Of a stretch of 64,000 nucleotides of DNA, positions 43,561 through 57,698 are shown piece after piece (the stretch's first letter is position 1; the number at the start of each line of letters is the position of its first letter). The stretch is taken from NCBI GenBank assembly GCA_008508345.1, contig QNGE01000102.1, forward strand, positions 350,679 through 414,678. The letters are read 5' to 3'. This DNA is from Paragonimus westermani (lineage: Eukaryota; Platyhelminthes; Trematoda; Plagiorchiida; Troglotrematidae). The translations under genes and the position numbers were made by a program. A model generated the notes under the pieces. The model did not search any database. It saw nothing but the letters and a program-made list of their open reading frames with translations, and was not told the origin of the DNA.

Positions 43561-46500
43561 TCAGTCTATTCATTAACTATTTGTGGTTACGTGTAGCTTG
43601 GCGTGCTGTGGACAGTTGGTAGCCCTGATCAAGTGAATCCTCTTACTCGGAACTGTCATTTGTTGAGCCTTTGTATAATTCAACTAGCTGTCTCAATAAC
43701 ATGACAATCTGTCTCAGATGCTTTGCTGTTCAACATAAGTAACTAGTCGACTGGTGTTAGAAAGATAACCGGCAATCTAATCGAACAGCCTAAAGTAACA
43801 AGTGGCTTAGTTGGTTAAAATTTTTGATCATAAACCGAAATTTCATGGCCTGCTACTCATCTATTCAGATGTCATACCCAATTAAAGCACTTTCGTTATC
43901 TAGAGGTGTCGTCTTCAGTATATGGGTGGAAGCTTCCAGTTATTCAATTACAAACTGCAAAGATACTTCATAGGGCAGTTACACTCTGCAGTTGCTTATT
44001 GTAAACGAGAACAGAGGAGAGTGGCACATTGTGTTACTCAGATTGTTTGTGGGCTCTATTAACGTCGAGTTTACCAGTTTGCTTTTGCTAGCCAAGGTTT
44101 TGCATAAAAATGCCTGCCACAGAATCTAGGACACGAAAACGCAGATCTCCGCGTATTACAGTTCCCCAAGTTACGTTGCTCATTTCCTTCTTCATGTTGT
44201 ACCGATGATATTAGGCAACGACTGACCACCCAATAAGCTTCCGGGACTCAACGGCCTCACCTAGAGATATAACCATGTGTTATTTTATCAAAACTATTCC
44301 AATTAATCAGTGTGTGACAACTGTTTAATGTAGATTGGCGTTACCCATTCGCTTTAGCCGTATTTCCTTCCATGAGGTGGAATTCTTTCACCAACAACCA
44401 AATGAGGAAGTATCTTTCTTTTCACCGTTGTTCAGTAGACCTCTAGGGTCTTTGAAAGCTGGCACCTCGAATTCCGTTCCAGATGGAGCCGTTCGCTTGC
44501 TGGACAGTCTTCCTGTTCCGCGTTACTATCTCTCTGGTACTAATGGTCACTGCAAGAAATTGTCATTATCGTAGAGTCGCTACACACGAATCTGTGTGGT
44601 AAACAAGTGTTCTGTCTGCCTTTGTCATCAAGCCAGCTGCTGGTTGACAGTCATCGTGATATGGAGGTCTGATCACAAATTAAATGGCATCTAGCCCGAT
44701 ACATAACAATGAGTTAAAACCATTGGTACAGTTTTAGTAGTCTCATTAAAAGAGAACACATTCTTACAAAACACCTTTTAGTGATCTAACGAGTGGCATT
44801 ACAGTCCAGACACACAGGCCTGTTGGTCTCATTTCCACAATAGACGAGACATGAGGTCGTGCACTGCATCTCTGAAGGGCAGTTTTGATAAACCACACTC
44901 TCCGATGAGGTAGCAACGTATACGCACAGCGAATAACGTCACCGTAATATTCAGTTTACTTTATATGTCCCGTTTCGATTTATTTGCTGCCATGTTCATG
45001 CAGTAGTTTGTTTCTTTTCGCAGACGTCACTCACACTGCGTCGCTCTGGTTCAAATTTAAAGGCATGATCCGAGCACAAATAAATATTTAATATTCCAGT
45101 CACATCCAGAAGTACGGTTGCCTTAATTTTGACCATCTACAACGTCGTGAAGATTAACTTTCATGACTCCAAAACACGATTCCCTTCAGGTCATGTGGGA
45201 GCCGACTCAGTTGAAACATAACCGAAACTATATTACCCCTAATGGATAACTACTGGCAATGAACAGCATTGTAAACGTGGTGTACCAAGGAATAGTCAAT
45301 ACTTAAGGTCTTTCGAACACAAAACCGCTCATTAAGGAGTACGTGACTTGTATTATAACTTGCTGTAACGTTTTGTTCTTTTCAATCTATTAGTTAAAAT
45401 TTACGCAGCCAGTGTTATCAGCGTTACGAGTAGAAGGGGATGGACTATATGATTAGTTCATAATCCCTCATACTTAGTTATTTCAAATGTACGATTATAA
45501 AATGGTTTAAGCATCGGCGTGACACTATCATGCTCGATGCTGTTTCAGAAGGTATGTGCATTTAGTTCACAGTATGTACTTGTGGTCGACCTTGTTCGAG
45601 AACTCGGCCATTGTATTGGTGGTCGAAATAAGGACAGATCTCATTTGGTGCGCGACTGAAGTGCCAACCTAAAGTTATGTTTTGAACAGGTAAATGACAT
45701 TCGGTTGTCTTTCTACAGGTGGTGCTGCTCTCGGGTAATCCTAAGCAGGGGTAGGTTAGGAAATTACTCAGTAATAAAACAACCTCCTACCTCTCACTCC
45801 ACTCACCACCACCAACACACGTGATCCCACGATCTCATCAACTACCCATGAGGTTACCATCTATCTTGTTAAAATATGGTATTCTGATGGGGCAAATCAC
45901 GTGAGCACTTCGGGGCAGCCACCACTATACCCTTAGAACCACCCGTGCATCCAAATTATTCACAAAATGATTGACCATGGCTTGCTACTGATTACTTCCT
46001 TTTGTTCTCACGTTTAGTTAGCCACCTTATTAGGCGCGCTGTATGTTAGAGCGTAGTGTAGACACATCAGTCTGAACCGGAAACAAGAGAAGTGACCAGC
46101 AGAAGAGACAAATTGTTGTTTGGAAGCTAATTCTTTTGTACGTGGACTTACGGTACATAGGTCACGTCAGCTGTCGATTTTTATAAAATCAGTTTGATGA
46201 CGATTAAGTAATGACCCGGGATGTAACCATTTGAAAAAACTGCTGAGACACTTCGTCTGAAAATACACCTTCCACTGAGACAAGACGAGCAGTCGGTTTC
46301 AAGAGCCTGGGTCGATCATATTCCTTCAGCCGAAAGGGTTCACTTCTGACATGCAAATGTTTACAATACATCGAGCCCGTTTGAGCTCCGGTGTAGCAGT
46401 CTGATATGGAGATGGACAACACTCAAATACGTCTACTTTTCAACGCCCATCATGCGTTGTGTCAAGAACATTGAGGAGACTAAGTCAATGCGCTGGTAAT

Positions 46501-47902
46501 CAAAAGTAAGTGCGGAACTCATTTAGCGGAAGACCGACGGGTGAAGGTATCGTTACCTTTTGAATAGGCGCATGGCATTCAGTTGACTTTCTACAAAATA
46601 TTTTTTTTAGTTGATGCTAATTAGAGGGAAGCTGAGCGGTTACCCCACTTCTTCAAGCAACCGATTTATTCGGGCTGATTAATGGATTCGTTGGATTAGG
46701 CTTCAGAGTACTGATCAGTAAGCTGCGCTTTTCGAAACTTGTTTTTTACAACAAGACTATAAAAACTGAGAAGCTGGACGGCTGAGGTCAGCTTTACACA
46801 CCGAAACTGACCTTCTGTCAATTTTCAACCTTGCACCCACTTTCACTCATAAGGGTTCGGTGTGCTGAGAAGAAGAAAAAATTTATTGATAGAGCGCGAG
46901 CAACAGCCCTTTCAGTGTCTGTAGGGGGTAGTCAGATAAAAGACCGCTCCGAAGCTAACTGAATTCTTTTGGTACGCGTTGCTTTTCGGCCACCTCACTC
47001 AAGTTTGTGTGGCAGTTAACTATGGTTCGTCTGCAACCGTATGTGGATTAAAGCGTCTAGTCCATAAGCAACCGAATGTCAATCTGGTTTGCCTCTGTTT
47101 TTCCAACATCAGTAGCATTATTGGCGTTGCTCTCCCCCTCATGCATTAGACCACTTCAAGCCCAGTCAATGGTTTCTTGTTCCAGCTAATTTCAGAGCTG
47201 CATAGATCAGACTTCCATATGTGTAAGGTTCCTCTGTTTAGCCAATGCGACGCAATCGGTGGTTCACAAGACCCAACCCCGTGCGTTAGGATACTAGAGA
47301 AGACGTAGCAATTCACCACTGGCTTGCATTAACTGGCTATGTTCGACCACTGAAAGTCAGCCAGCTGTTTGCAGTGCGCTGTCGAACCAGGCTTGCAGGG
47401 TGGAAGAGGGAATTGTCGGGTGCCTTGTTCACACAGTACAAGCACACCTATCAAGCCCCGTGTCTCTCGGTCAGACAGGCCACGATGTAAACTCAGCTTA
47501 GTACGTTCCATCTCATAGTCCTAGGTAGTATGGATATTCTCCTCTACTGGAATCTCAGTCACACGGCATCTTAATAGGTTTGGTTATTACAAATATTAAG
47601 TTTTTCACTTTACTTGCGTGCATAAAAGTTGAAAATGTAAATAAACACTGTTAGCGGGGGTATACGCACACTTCCGGCCTAACTGAGAGGAGGGCGACTT
47701 TAAAGTCACAGATGTACTCATCTCATAATATGACAAACGCTTTCCGGTTGTGTATACCGTGGTTCCGGTAGATTTGCTTCCAGGTCGATGTTTGAAGTTA
47801 CTTCCAAAACCTCAGTTTTCGAGTCACGAATAAGGTTAATCAACAAGAATGTCTGCAGCTCAGGTAGCATATTTAAATTAATCAAAGAAGAGGGTAGACA
47901 CN
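43561..47902. other. Unassigned DNA
   Basis: No gene or repeat recognised; open frames are 80 codons or shorter. Ends at a single N (47902). Confidence 0.4.
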
Positions 47903-47946
47903 CAACCAGCTCGGGTGGCCTTCCTCAGGAGTGTTGTAATCGAAAT
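47903..47946 (-). repeat. Second PLE family terminus, cut by a single N
   Basis: 'caaccagctcgggtggccttcctcagga' then 'tgttgtaatcgaaatg' matches 36665-36709 in the same orientation. The expected 'tttc' before it is replaced by the N at 47902, so the match stops at the assembly join. Confidence 0.6.
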
Positions 47947-50900
47947 GTTCGCTTTATACAAATGGTTCCGTAAACACAAGAAACAGAATAGATACATATG
48001 TGTTGTTACAAAACCCCGGGGCTGCGTGCATGGTGAATTTCAGAGGGAGTTCGGGTGTGACATAAAACCTGCCAATTACATGGTTAATTCTTATATCAGC
48101 TGTTGTGCAACACGGTCATCTTTGAACGGTACTTCAAGCACTTTGGATTTCATGACGTTCCGATCACACACCTTCCAACGAATCATCTTTAGGAACAGTG
48201 TTCTTGACACACTTAATTTCGTTGTCTAAAACAGGGGTTCTTCTTACAAGTAACACGATGGCCTATCGTGCCACCAAATTTTACGGAAAAGCTACATGTA
48301 AGTGATCTCCCGTCTTTCATTTTAATTTAAACCTCATTCTTTCCTGTCCGATCTATGACAGTATGACCCATTGAGGCTTTGTTCAAACAATTCAATTTCG
48401 TGTCCCCGCCATTATCGGTTTCCATTTTGACTTAAACAACACAAAGATTTTTCAATAACTAAATTTTTCTTTATCTCGGCCGAATTCCCTTCATACTGGA
48501 AGCTGCTCGAATGCAGTGTGTTATGGAAAAAAGTTCCATTCGATATTTCGTTAAATCTCACGGCGAACCGATACATCATAGTTTGAAAACCATTTTTTTA
48601 AATGATCTACGAGGCCAAGGTGTTGTCTGACTGCGTCAAACGAAACTCTCCTCATTGAATGTTATTGGACAACATTGCTTGTGAGTGTAGAATGATCTGT
48701 CTATCAGATATTTTTTAAATCTTGGGCATGGTGAACGAACAGTTACGAGGAACACAGCAGCCCAATAGATTGCAAAGGTGTCATTAATGGTCACCTTAAA
48801 AAACCGAAAACTACTCTAGATGTCTTGAATTCATGTAATTCTCTAGCTACTATCGACGTCAAATTACGACCATGATCTACAGGCATATCTTGAACATTTG
48901 ACTAACTTTCATAGTAGTATGCAATTGTACTTTAATGGCTTTCTAAAAATGAAAATTCCAGATCGGATGGTGAGGTAAATGCTGTTGAATTTCGTACTAA
49001 GTGATGAGTGTATGATTAACTTGTAAGTTTCAACTCTGCATACAAGTCTTACAGATTTGTGATAACAGTGTTGGCACAACTTTATCACATTTCTTTCTTT
49101 TTCGAGTATTTGCACATAACTTCAATCCAATTTTTCACACACACTATCAAACGCCAGTAATAATCAGGTTATTATGCAAACAAGTAATATTGCTTGCTAG
49201 TTTTTATTCACCACGAGAAGCATATTTAAAAATTTGATAGCCAATTTTAGTGATATAATACCGAAGTGAGCATGATAAAAACCACTGCAATTACCTTTCA
49301 TATTTATGGCTTCTTTGTAAATAAATGGAATATTATATTTTACAATCACTGTTGAATACTGGTCACTAGGGCCACACAGGTAATATGACGTTCGAATATG
49401 TCTTACAAGCGCTGTCACACAAATGATGCTCTCAGATACTTCCTCTGTTTAAAAACCACGAGAGTATGTAAGTTATTCTACTGATCTGGCCCGTATTATT
49501 TCCGTATGTTATGCCAAACAATACCCTGTAACTTTCGGCGTAGATAAACAGTCAAGAAAGATATGCGTTTTTATAGCTGACAAGTGTGACTGAATACAAA
49601 GTGCACCATGCACGTACCATTATATCTAATGATGATAAATGTGTATTCTACGTAGCGGCGATAACAGTTCAACTCTGTGGTAGTGGGCTGCGCCAGAATG
49701 TGTTTGAGTTTTACCATGAATATATCGGCTTATATTGGTTTGTGTCCCACTGAGTAACAGTTGCACGTCGAAAGTGCGCCAGGATCCTACCTATTCTGGT
49801 CTGGTTGCCAGTACCACAATGTCAAGCTTGGACTCTGACAGGTAGTCACAATTAAAACTGACTCCTTCTCATAGCGATACCTCAGTCGACGATTATACTA
49901 TGTTTACCAGGAACATTTTTATGAAGTGATATTACTAACCTATGTGTGGTCAACAACTTCAAAGCTTTCACATTGACTCAACAGAAGTGATGGCTTTTAA
50001 CACATTTATCCTAATCTAACTGAATCCAGTACCAAACTGCTCTGTTTAGCCAATATGTTAAACAGCGTGATTTGAAGCACCACCCAAACCATCGCCCCGT
50101 GACATACCACCAGTCCAACCAATACAGGTTGATATAATATTGTCACCCTTCCATATGACTGTACTAGCTTCCAGATTAATTATGTAAAGCATACGTCCAT
50201 CTGTAAACGCTTCTATTCAAACCTTCGTTCATCATGTTGATCGGAATGCATCTTAAAAGCATCTTGAAACGTAGACTGGGATGCTTTTTGAGAAAAACAA
50301 GGCCACCGGCTCACTATGATTATGCTTTGTCTTAAATGTGGAAGTTGACTGGTTGATCTTTTGGCTACCTATAACGCCAACACTTAGCTTGCACTGGCCT
50401 TATGTTCGATAGTAGTCCACCTTCAGTTGCACAGCTTTCGTTACTCACTGTTCGTCTGTTCTGAACACACCTGCGACCACCACTCCAAACGACGGAGGGC
50501 AAGAAACCAAGTACATACAGGGAAACGTAGTCGAAAGCTGGCTGCACCCCAGCAAGTTGTTGAAGTTCATCGGTTCAAAGGCGGGTGTGTACTCACGGAT
50601 GTCTCTGCATGTGTGCGTTCTGCGGGTCTCTGCTCCCCGCGGTCACACCCGCTGAATTGCCCGCATGCCACAAACAATCTGAATACATATGTCGAATGAC
50701 CGCAACTCCCTGACACCTACAAACAATTCGCGTAGATGGAGACAAACACAGGAAGCAAGCCATTTCCGCTCCTTGTTGTGTGTGGGTGTGTGTAGTTACA
50801 GTCATCATAATAAGGTCGCAAACAGTTTACTAGATTTGTGGGGTAACTCTGCTTGCCGAGTAGTTTCAGTGTGTTCGCTGCTTGTTGCCGTCCATCGGCG

Positions 50901-52624
50901 GTACCAGCCGATTCAATCGGAGCAATCAACTCAAGTGGTCTGTAACGTGCCGGAAATGTATGCCCGTTTGAAGAACGTGATTGTGTTTGCAAGGGACAGG
51001 TGTCAGTTCAGACTAGGTATGACTAAGCAAGCAAATGTTTATAGTTTATTTTACTCTTCGTAATGTTTACTGTCTGACTCCAGCGGTTGTTTCAACTAGG
51101 GCTAACTTTCTAACAAGTATTCCGAAAACAAGCTCCTTTTTAGTAAGATCCACCTGTGAAACATTTATGGCCCACAAACAGATTCGTAGTAGAATTGAGG
51201 ATTTGGATCAACAGGTCACCAGCCACGGACAGCCTCTCACGTTTGTTTGAAAAGGAGTTTGATGAATTCGGTAAGCAGACTTAACCGAGAGATAGTAAAG
51301 TGTATAGACTGTCCTGTTTGAGTCACGTTCCTCGTATGCGGCTCTGGAATATACCACGCTGTGTATTATTTAATGCAATAGGTGGAGCTATCAGTGGATC
51401 GCAAGACGACCAGGCGATGACGTGGACTGGGATTATGAGAGTTTTTGTCACTCCGCTGAACAAGGTCGAACGGCACCGTCTGCTAGTTTGAGGACAGCAT
51501 GGTCAACCACTTAGACACAGTAGTGTGCCGTCATCTCGTAGTTTTTTGGCTGTCTGTAGTTTTCACGTGTTTTTTATTCCACAGCAAACCGTGTTGTCAG
51601 GGTTGGGGAAGGTTGACCATCGAAGATATCATACGGTCGCAATCAGCTAACAATTTGGCGAAACCAGCTAACTACACTTTTCAGTTAGCGTTCTCATCTG
51701 AATTGTTTTCATATACGGTGAGAGCCAGTGTAAACCAATAAGTGAGCCAGGGTCTGCTTCACTGGTCCGTATTCAGATATGCCTTGTGTAGTGAAATAAT
51801 CGCTGCTTTTGACCGTGAATATTCCCAACTTGTAAGCCTTTATGAGTTTCCCATTAGCTGTAGTTCCGTGGCTGACATGTTTTATGCATGTTCAATAGCT
51901 GACATGACAGTACAGTGACCACCAGATTGTCACTTGTTGTATGAGAGTGTTCTGGCATAGCTAACATTAACATGTTCGTCGTGCCTCAAAATGGTAACAC
52001 TTCGTTCAGATGGGCCAACTCTATCCAATGTGCACACGCACACATACAAGCACACAAGTACTCAAAGGGTATGCAGTTCTGAGCCGAGCCAGTCAGGCAG
52101 ACCATGGCTACACGTTCATACGGTTTGCGAAATTCGAGTTATCTGCTTCGACAGCCTGGATCTCGTGTGTCATGTACAAACAGTGAACGTGTGAGAATTA
52201 ACCGAGCACATAAAACCGTGGGTATGTTCGATGATATTCAGATGTACGCCTGTCTTGACGGACAATAAACTGGCAGGTAATTTTGTTTGCCTGTACGCAC
52301 TTGTGACAGTGTTTTGGACAGACAAAGATATCGAGCCACCTGTGTTAAGAGACCGCTTTTATTCGGGGGGAAATGAATGATGTCACACAGACACAGTTGC
52401 CCCCATCCCGCATTCGGATGTCCTTAGAAGTTGAGTCCTCTGTTGCCTTTGACATAATTATTTGTTCATTTTGTTTGATCTGGTCAGAACCAAGTCATAT
52501 CCGGAGATCCTATCCGGCACCCTTTAGGTTATGAGCCATGAACCTTGTCCACATCAGTACCCGTTCCCGAGTATTCCCCGAGTCAAGATGATGTTTTGCA
52601 TGTTTGTATGTCTTCTGTTTGCTT
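47947..52624. other. Unassigned DNA
   Basis: Open frames up to 124 codons (50689-51063) show no recognised domain. No RNA or repeat identified. Confidence 0.35.
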
Positions 52625-52673
<49 letters not shown>

Positions 52674-52717
52674 ATCATCATCATCATCATCATCATCATC
52701 ATAATCATCATCATCAT
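52625..52717. repeat. ATC trinucleotide microsatellite
   Basis: About 93 bases of (ATC)n with two interruptions ('caatcatc' near 52672 and 'ataatc' near 52701). The long Ser/Ile runs in overlapping frames are by-products. Confidence 0.95.
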
Positions 52718-52924
52718 TTGTTACCTACAGATCATCGAAGTAAACTCCATCTGTACTGTGGCTAATTAAACTGACCAATTATCATCGAATAAAGTGTGTG
52801 TAGTCAAAAGATGAATTGAGGCATGGAAAGCACAGATCGTCTTTAAACGAAAAGTCTACTTGATAGTAACAAGTAAACGTGACGAATAAACGGATGTCAC
52901 GTGTCTGTGACATTTATCTGCACT

Positions 52925-53345
52925 GTATATCCTTGCCACGGCCGGGATTTAAACTCCGGCTACGCTTTCGCGAGACAACCGTGTTGCCCGCTGTACCACT
53001 GATCCCACATTAAATATGACCAAGTTATTGTATGAAAATGCTCAAGCACATTAGCCTGTGAATATTGCTCAGAGCGCCTGATCGCCTCAGGATGAGACAC
53101 AGTAACTGTCCCCTTAACTCCCACAGATGACCCCACGATTGGGGTTCTTGACCAAGTTGCAATCACAAGGTCAGTGAATTGTGTGATATTCTGAACACCG
53201 GTGAGCAGTAGAGAACTTTGGTTAATATAAGTTATACATCACTGACAAATGCTTCCCGTTTTCACATTCCCACAAGCTCTACAACCAACATTTTCCGAAA
53301 AGAAACACTGTGCTTGACCTATGTCCTTCATACTGTTTGACAACG
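52925..53345 (-). repeat. Diverged copy of the tRNA-like repeat with both boxes
   Basis: The plus strand has 'ccttgccacggccgggatttaaactccgg' (B-box side) at about 52930-52958, 'gacaaccgtgttgcccgctgtaccactgatcccacatta' (A-box side), then 'gcctgatcgcctcaggatgagacacagtaactgtcccc', matching 3939-4120 throughout. From 53200 it shows 'ggtgagcagtagagaactttggtt' as a terminus shared with 32895. The centre of the module ('gctacgctttcgcgagacaacc') differs from copy 1, so the putative anticodon region is not CAT here. Confidence 0.65.
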
Positions 53346-56300
53346 GAATCTTCCCTTGCCTTAACAACGGCGAAAGTCATGCATAATTCTTCTTTTTGAA
53401 TAAAACCGGCTGAAAAGTCTGTGAGACTGCAGAAATTACAATTTATTGTCAGTACAGCTAAGCATGTTTCGACTGAAATCTTTCATTACTTATTAGAAAT
53501 CATCTGTCTTGAGAAATTACGGGTTGTTCTGCCCCACTTTTTCCTGTGGCTACACAACCTGACATTTGCGACAGGTGTATACCATACTGATTGCTCTTTC
53601 TATGGTGTTGATCTTCGAAGGCTTTACCCTCCTGCTTGATCCTCTCTCTATCGTTCTTGAGTTCGACCGTGTTCACTTTCATTTCCCACTTGATGCGATA
53701 TTCATGCGCCGGCACAAGTCCCCGCAGCAGACATATGTAAATCTTCGTTATGAAAAACTGATCAACTCACCACACAAGAAATCAGAGGGCTCAGTCGTCT
53801 TCCATTGTGTTCGCATGTTCCACACTTTACCACATATGTCTCTGAGTAAGCAAACCGAACACACGTGGAATACCAGCCTTACCTTGAAAATCTATATTTT
53901 TCACTCGAACCTATCAAGGACTAATCTGATGTATTGAGGTGGAATAGGTTTAAACAGTCTTCTGGTCACTTGAATGAGTCCTGAGTGAATTATAGATTTG
54001 TACTGGGTGCACGAATTTCCTACATAGTCAACTTCTTGTTAACAGCCAGTTTGGGACTAACACATACCAATGTTGAGAATTGGGGTGCTGTTGATGCTGC
54101 TTTGTCCGTGTGGCTGTTAAGTATGTCACCGTTAAAGGAGTCACTCGACTGCGTAAGCACGACGTACAATAATCTCTCCAGGACAACAGTATATGAAAAA
54201 CAAATGTATGCAGTTTGTTTTATTTCCTGCATACATCTTCGTAGCATATTTCGATATAGAACCAACGATTGCAAACGATTAGATTTGCAAACCTGTTTTT
54301 AAACAAGCTAGTCAAATGTAACCTTTTCAGCACACTTTGGTAGCGTCCAGTTCAAAAGCATGCCAGCTACCGTTGTCTTCCCGCTTAAATACTTGTGGGA
54401 GAGAAGGGAATAGAGTCAAGATACACAGGTGACTGACGATGCTTCCATATTTTGCACCACAAAGGGTTTGATGTGAGCAGCTTAGAGAGTCAAGTGTATG
54501 TTGTATACAGCTAGCTTGACTAAACCTGAACAGGGGCAAATGTAGTAGCTGTGACTCTCCAGATGACTAGTCAGCATTGCTGAAACTGTGCTACCAGGAG
54601 CTGACAGTAGATGGATTGTGCGGAACAGTCGTTTTCAACTTGTGCGAGCTTTTTCAAAAACGCCTTGCCACCATTCACACTACTGTTTGGCAGTACTTAA
54701 CCTAGTTAGAAAAGATAGCAGCAACATCACTCGATCTGAATGCTTCTATGACTGCTCTTTTGAATTTCGATTCACGGGCGAACCGATAAACTCTGGTGCT
54801 CAAAAGCAGTCTAGCGAAACAATTGTTATTCAAATCGAATGATGTCAAGTCCTGTCAGACAATAGTGGGAATGATGCCACAGTACCAAATGGACACGTTA
54901 TTATCGATTCACGGATTGACAATTTAGTGTTACGGCCAAAAGTTAATCCAACGGACTGGTGACTGGATGGAACTCTTAGTGCCTATGGATCTTATCCAAA
55001 GGACGCAGTAATGATGGACAACAAGGCTGCGTGCCTCAAATGCCCACATAAAACTGAGTGTATTATACATGAACGTCCATTCTCTACCTGTACGAAGACG
55101 GTCTTTTGAAGAATTTTCCAACTATTATCAACCCTTTGAGTATGAAGGCTACTGGCTCCTGGGCTTTTTCAGATCTTCGTCACATTAACATTCCGAGCAC
55201 ACAGTCATCATCTCTACAGCATTCTAAACACAGTGTCATCGCGTCTATCGCGTTCCATGGATTAAGTGAACACTGAAATAAAGAGAGTGCAACGTTGACA
55301 CCTTATTTGCACAGTTTAACACACAACTAGATCTAAGTCTCAAAATCAAAGCAGTGTTTTTCTTATAAAGATCGAGCTCAAATTCGTTTAGAAGCAAATT
55401 TGGCCATGTTAAGGAAATTTCAGATGCCTTTCAACCGATTTCTTCTCGTTCAACTTCTCAGTATCGCTCTCTTTTGCTGTTCCATAGACAATTTTGGAAA
55501 ATTCCGGTCTCGAACGACGACTTTGCCTACACTATTGTCCCAAGTCGTTGTTCTTCTCAATAAATAAAGGTATTCCGTCATGCATTTACTAGATTTAGTT
55601 CGGACAACAGTAGTTAGAAAATGACAAGGACACTGGGCTAATTTTCTCACTTTGTGCCCTTGGCGAAAGTCAGTGAATTGTAGACCGTCCAGTGTGTTAC
55701 AAACCTTCAGTACCTATCTGAGTATGCTTCGGGTAAGCATTACTAAAACTACAAGATTTACACTGCTTTATCTTTTCTTCAAAGTTCTTTTCAGTTCAGC
55801 GGATGCACCGAAGATGGAGATTTTACTGTACTCATTGAATCAGTCATCTCCAACGTTACTCGGTTAGGCTGACAGTCAGAATGTAACCTGATCATATCAA
55901 CTATTCAATTTCACAAAAAGGTGATCATACTCTTAATGTGCGGAATGTGTGTATTGCTTTTTTGTCTTGAAAGAAAATGCCAACCGACTGGAATTTTATT
56001 TTATTGGTTAAAGTGTTTCCACGACATAACATGGGCTAGTACATTTTGAATTCGACCCACTATTGTGGGTTCAGTCAAACAACCACTACTTTGAGACGAA
56101 TAGAACTGCAGGCTGATTAGAATGGTAGCGCTTTTGGTCTGTTTCGACGTAGCTGTCTCCTGGGCTTCTGCAATACTGTTTCTTCGCGGTCATCCGGAGG
56201 TTTCCATTTGCAATCCATACACACGATTGTATTGTTGGGAACCTCGAGTCAGAATAACCGTTTTTGGTGGATTCGATACAAAACATGTTCTGCCAATTGC

Positions 56301-57174
56301 GTACTGATTTGCCGAATCTCAATCGTGACCGTCTCAGGGAAGCATCTCAAGAGCTTTAGTCGCTACTGGATCAGATTTGGCACGGTTCACAGTAACACCC
56401 GTTCGTGTTGTCGACGCAGGTGAACCAAAGCTAACAGACAGGTTTAAGTTGAATTTCCGGAATTCGCAAGCCTTGGTTGACCGCTTTAATTTGGCAAGTG
56501 AAAGTGAGGAAAAATGATCGAACAAAAAACTGGTAAAAATCGATAACCGTCTACTGTGAGGTCATTGGTGTGAATGTCAGCTGGTTGGCCTCACTCGCAT
56601 TAGCACCGAAACGCTAATTCTATTTCACCTTAACAGCAAAACATGAGATTAGGACTTCTTGTCGAAAGGAGTGCTGTCCGTAGCACTTGTCTGAATGCGA
56701 AAACAACGCTAAACTATGAGTGGTGTTTGGTTTGTTACAGTGGAGTCTTTAATTAATAACTAAACTGAATTGAGGTAGACCTGAGGGGTTGGTTAACAAT
56801 GCTGATCAGGTTAACGTCAGTGTTCAAGACTGGCATGGCTAAGCAATTGTAAACTGGCCTGGGGCCCCAGAGTAGTCAGTAGAGCTCGATCCAACATGCA
56901 TTACCACAGTGAGTTCAAAATGTACGGGCTCCCACTGTTTTGCTAACCGCATCCTTAAAGTCATGTCTAGTAGGAATTGGAATACGTAGTCAATAATGTC
57001 TCCTACTGACGGTATCAAACGTAAACGCATCTCTCCAGAACTTGTTTATCGTGTAAAGGAAACGCTAAATTTTTATCGTCATTTCTTATGTTCGTAAACT
57101 GCCAGCTCTGAGAAACAGTGAATTATGAGATAGTTTGAGTTGAGAAGTCAAACTCAGGCAAAAAGACGAGTGTA
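53346..57174. other. Unassigned DNA
   Basis: Short open frames only (at most 123 codons), no recognised domain. Confidence 0.35.
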
Positions 57175-57212
57175 TTGTGTGTGTGAGAGAGAGAGAAAGA
57201 AAGAAAGAAAAG
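57175..57212. repeat. GT/GA/GAAA microsatellite
   Basis: Runs of 'gtgtgt', then 'gagaga', then 'aaag' units in succession. Confidence 0.8.
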
Positions 57213-57698
57213 TTGTGTTCAATTCTAAGTGCATTAAAAATTTGGAACCGTCAAAAGAGAGAGTTAACAAAGATGGATGAACGGTTAGGCATATGGAATG
57301 AGTGATTGCGCAATACTGCCTGTACACGATCAAAAAAGCAGGTGATAAAGAATGGAAAACGTGAAAAAATGACAAGCCAGCGTGCAAGTAAGAACGCAAG
57401 TGAAGTTCGCAGAATAGGCAAAAGCAAGCTGATCTTTTTTTAGGAAGCCTCTTACTGAGGTTGCTGTTGTTGTTCACAAAGGTGTAGGTATGTATCTATG
57501 TAGAAATGCTGCCTTGGACACTGTCTGTATTCAGCATTAACACTGTTTCATCAGCGACAAGTAATCCAACTTTGCACATACCGGCCGTAAGGGTTGACAT
57601 TGTAAACTTATTTACAAATGGATATGATACATATATCACAGTACCGTAAGATGGTTGTTGACCGCCAGTCCAACATAATCTGCACCACTATGGTTTTA

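Noticed and set aside
50365..51250. Cluster of overlapping frames up to 124 codons on both strands
   Set aside because: No motif, no consistent splice sites, and both strands are equally open; probably chance.
52545..52769. Protein with a poly-Ser/poly-Ile tract
   Set aside because: The tract is the translation of the ATC microsatellite, with no other coding support.
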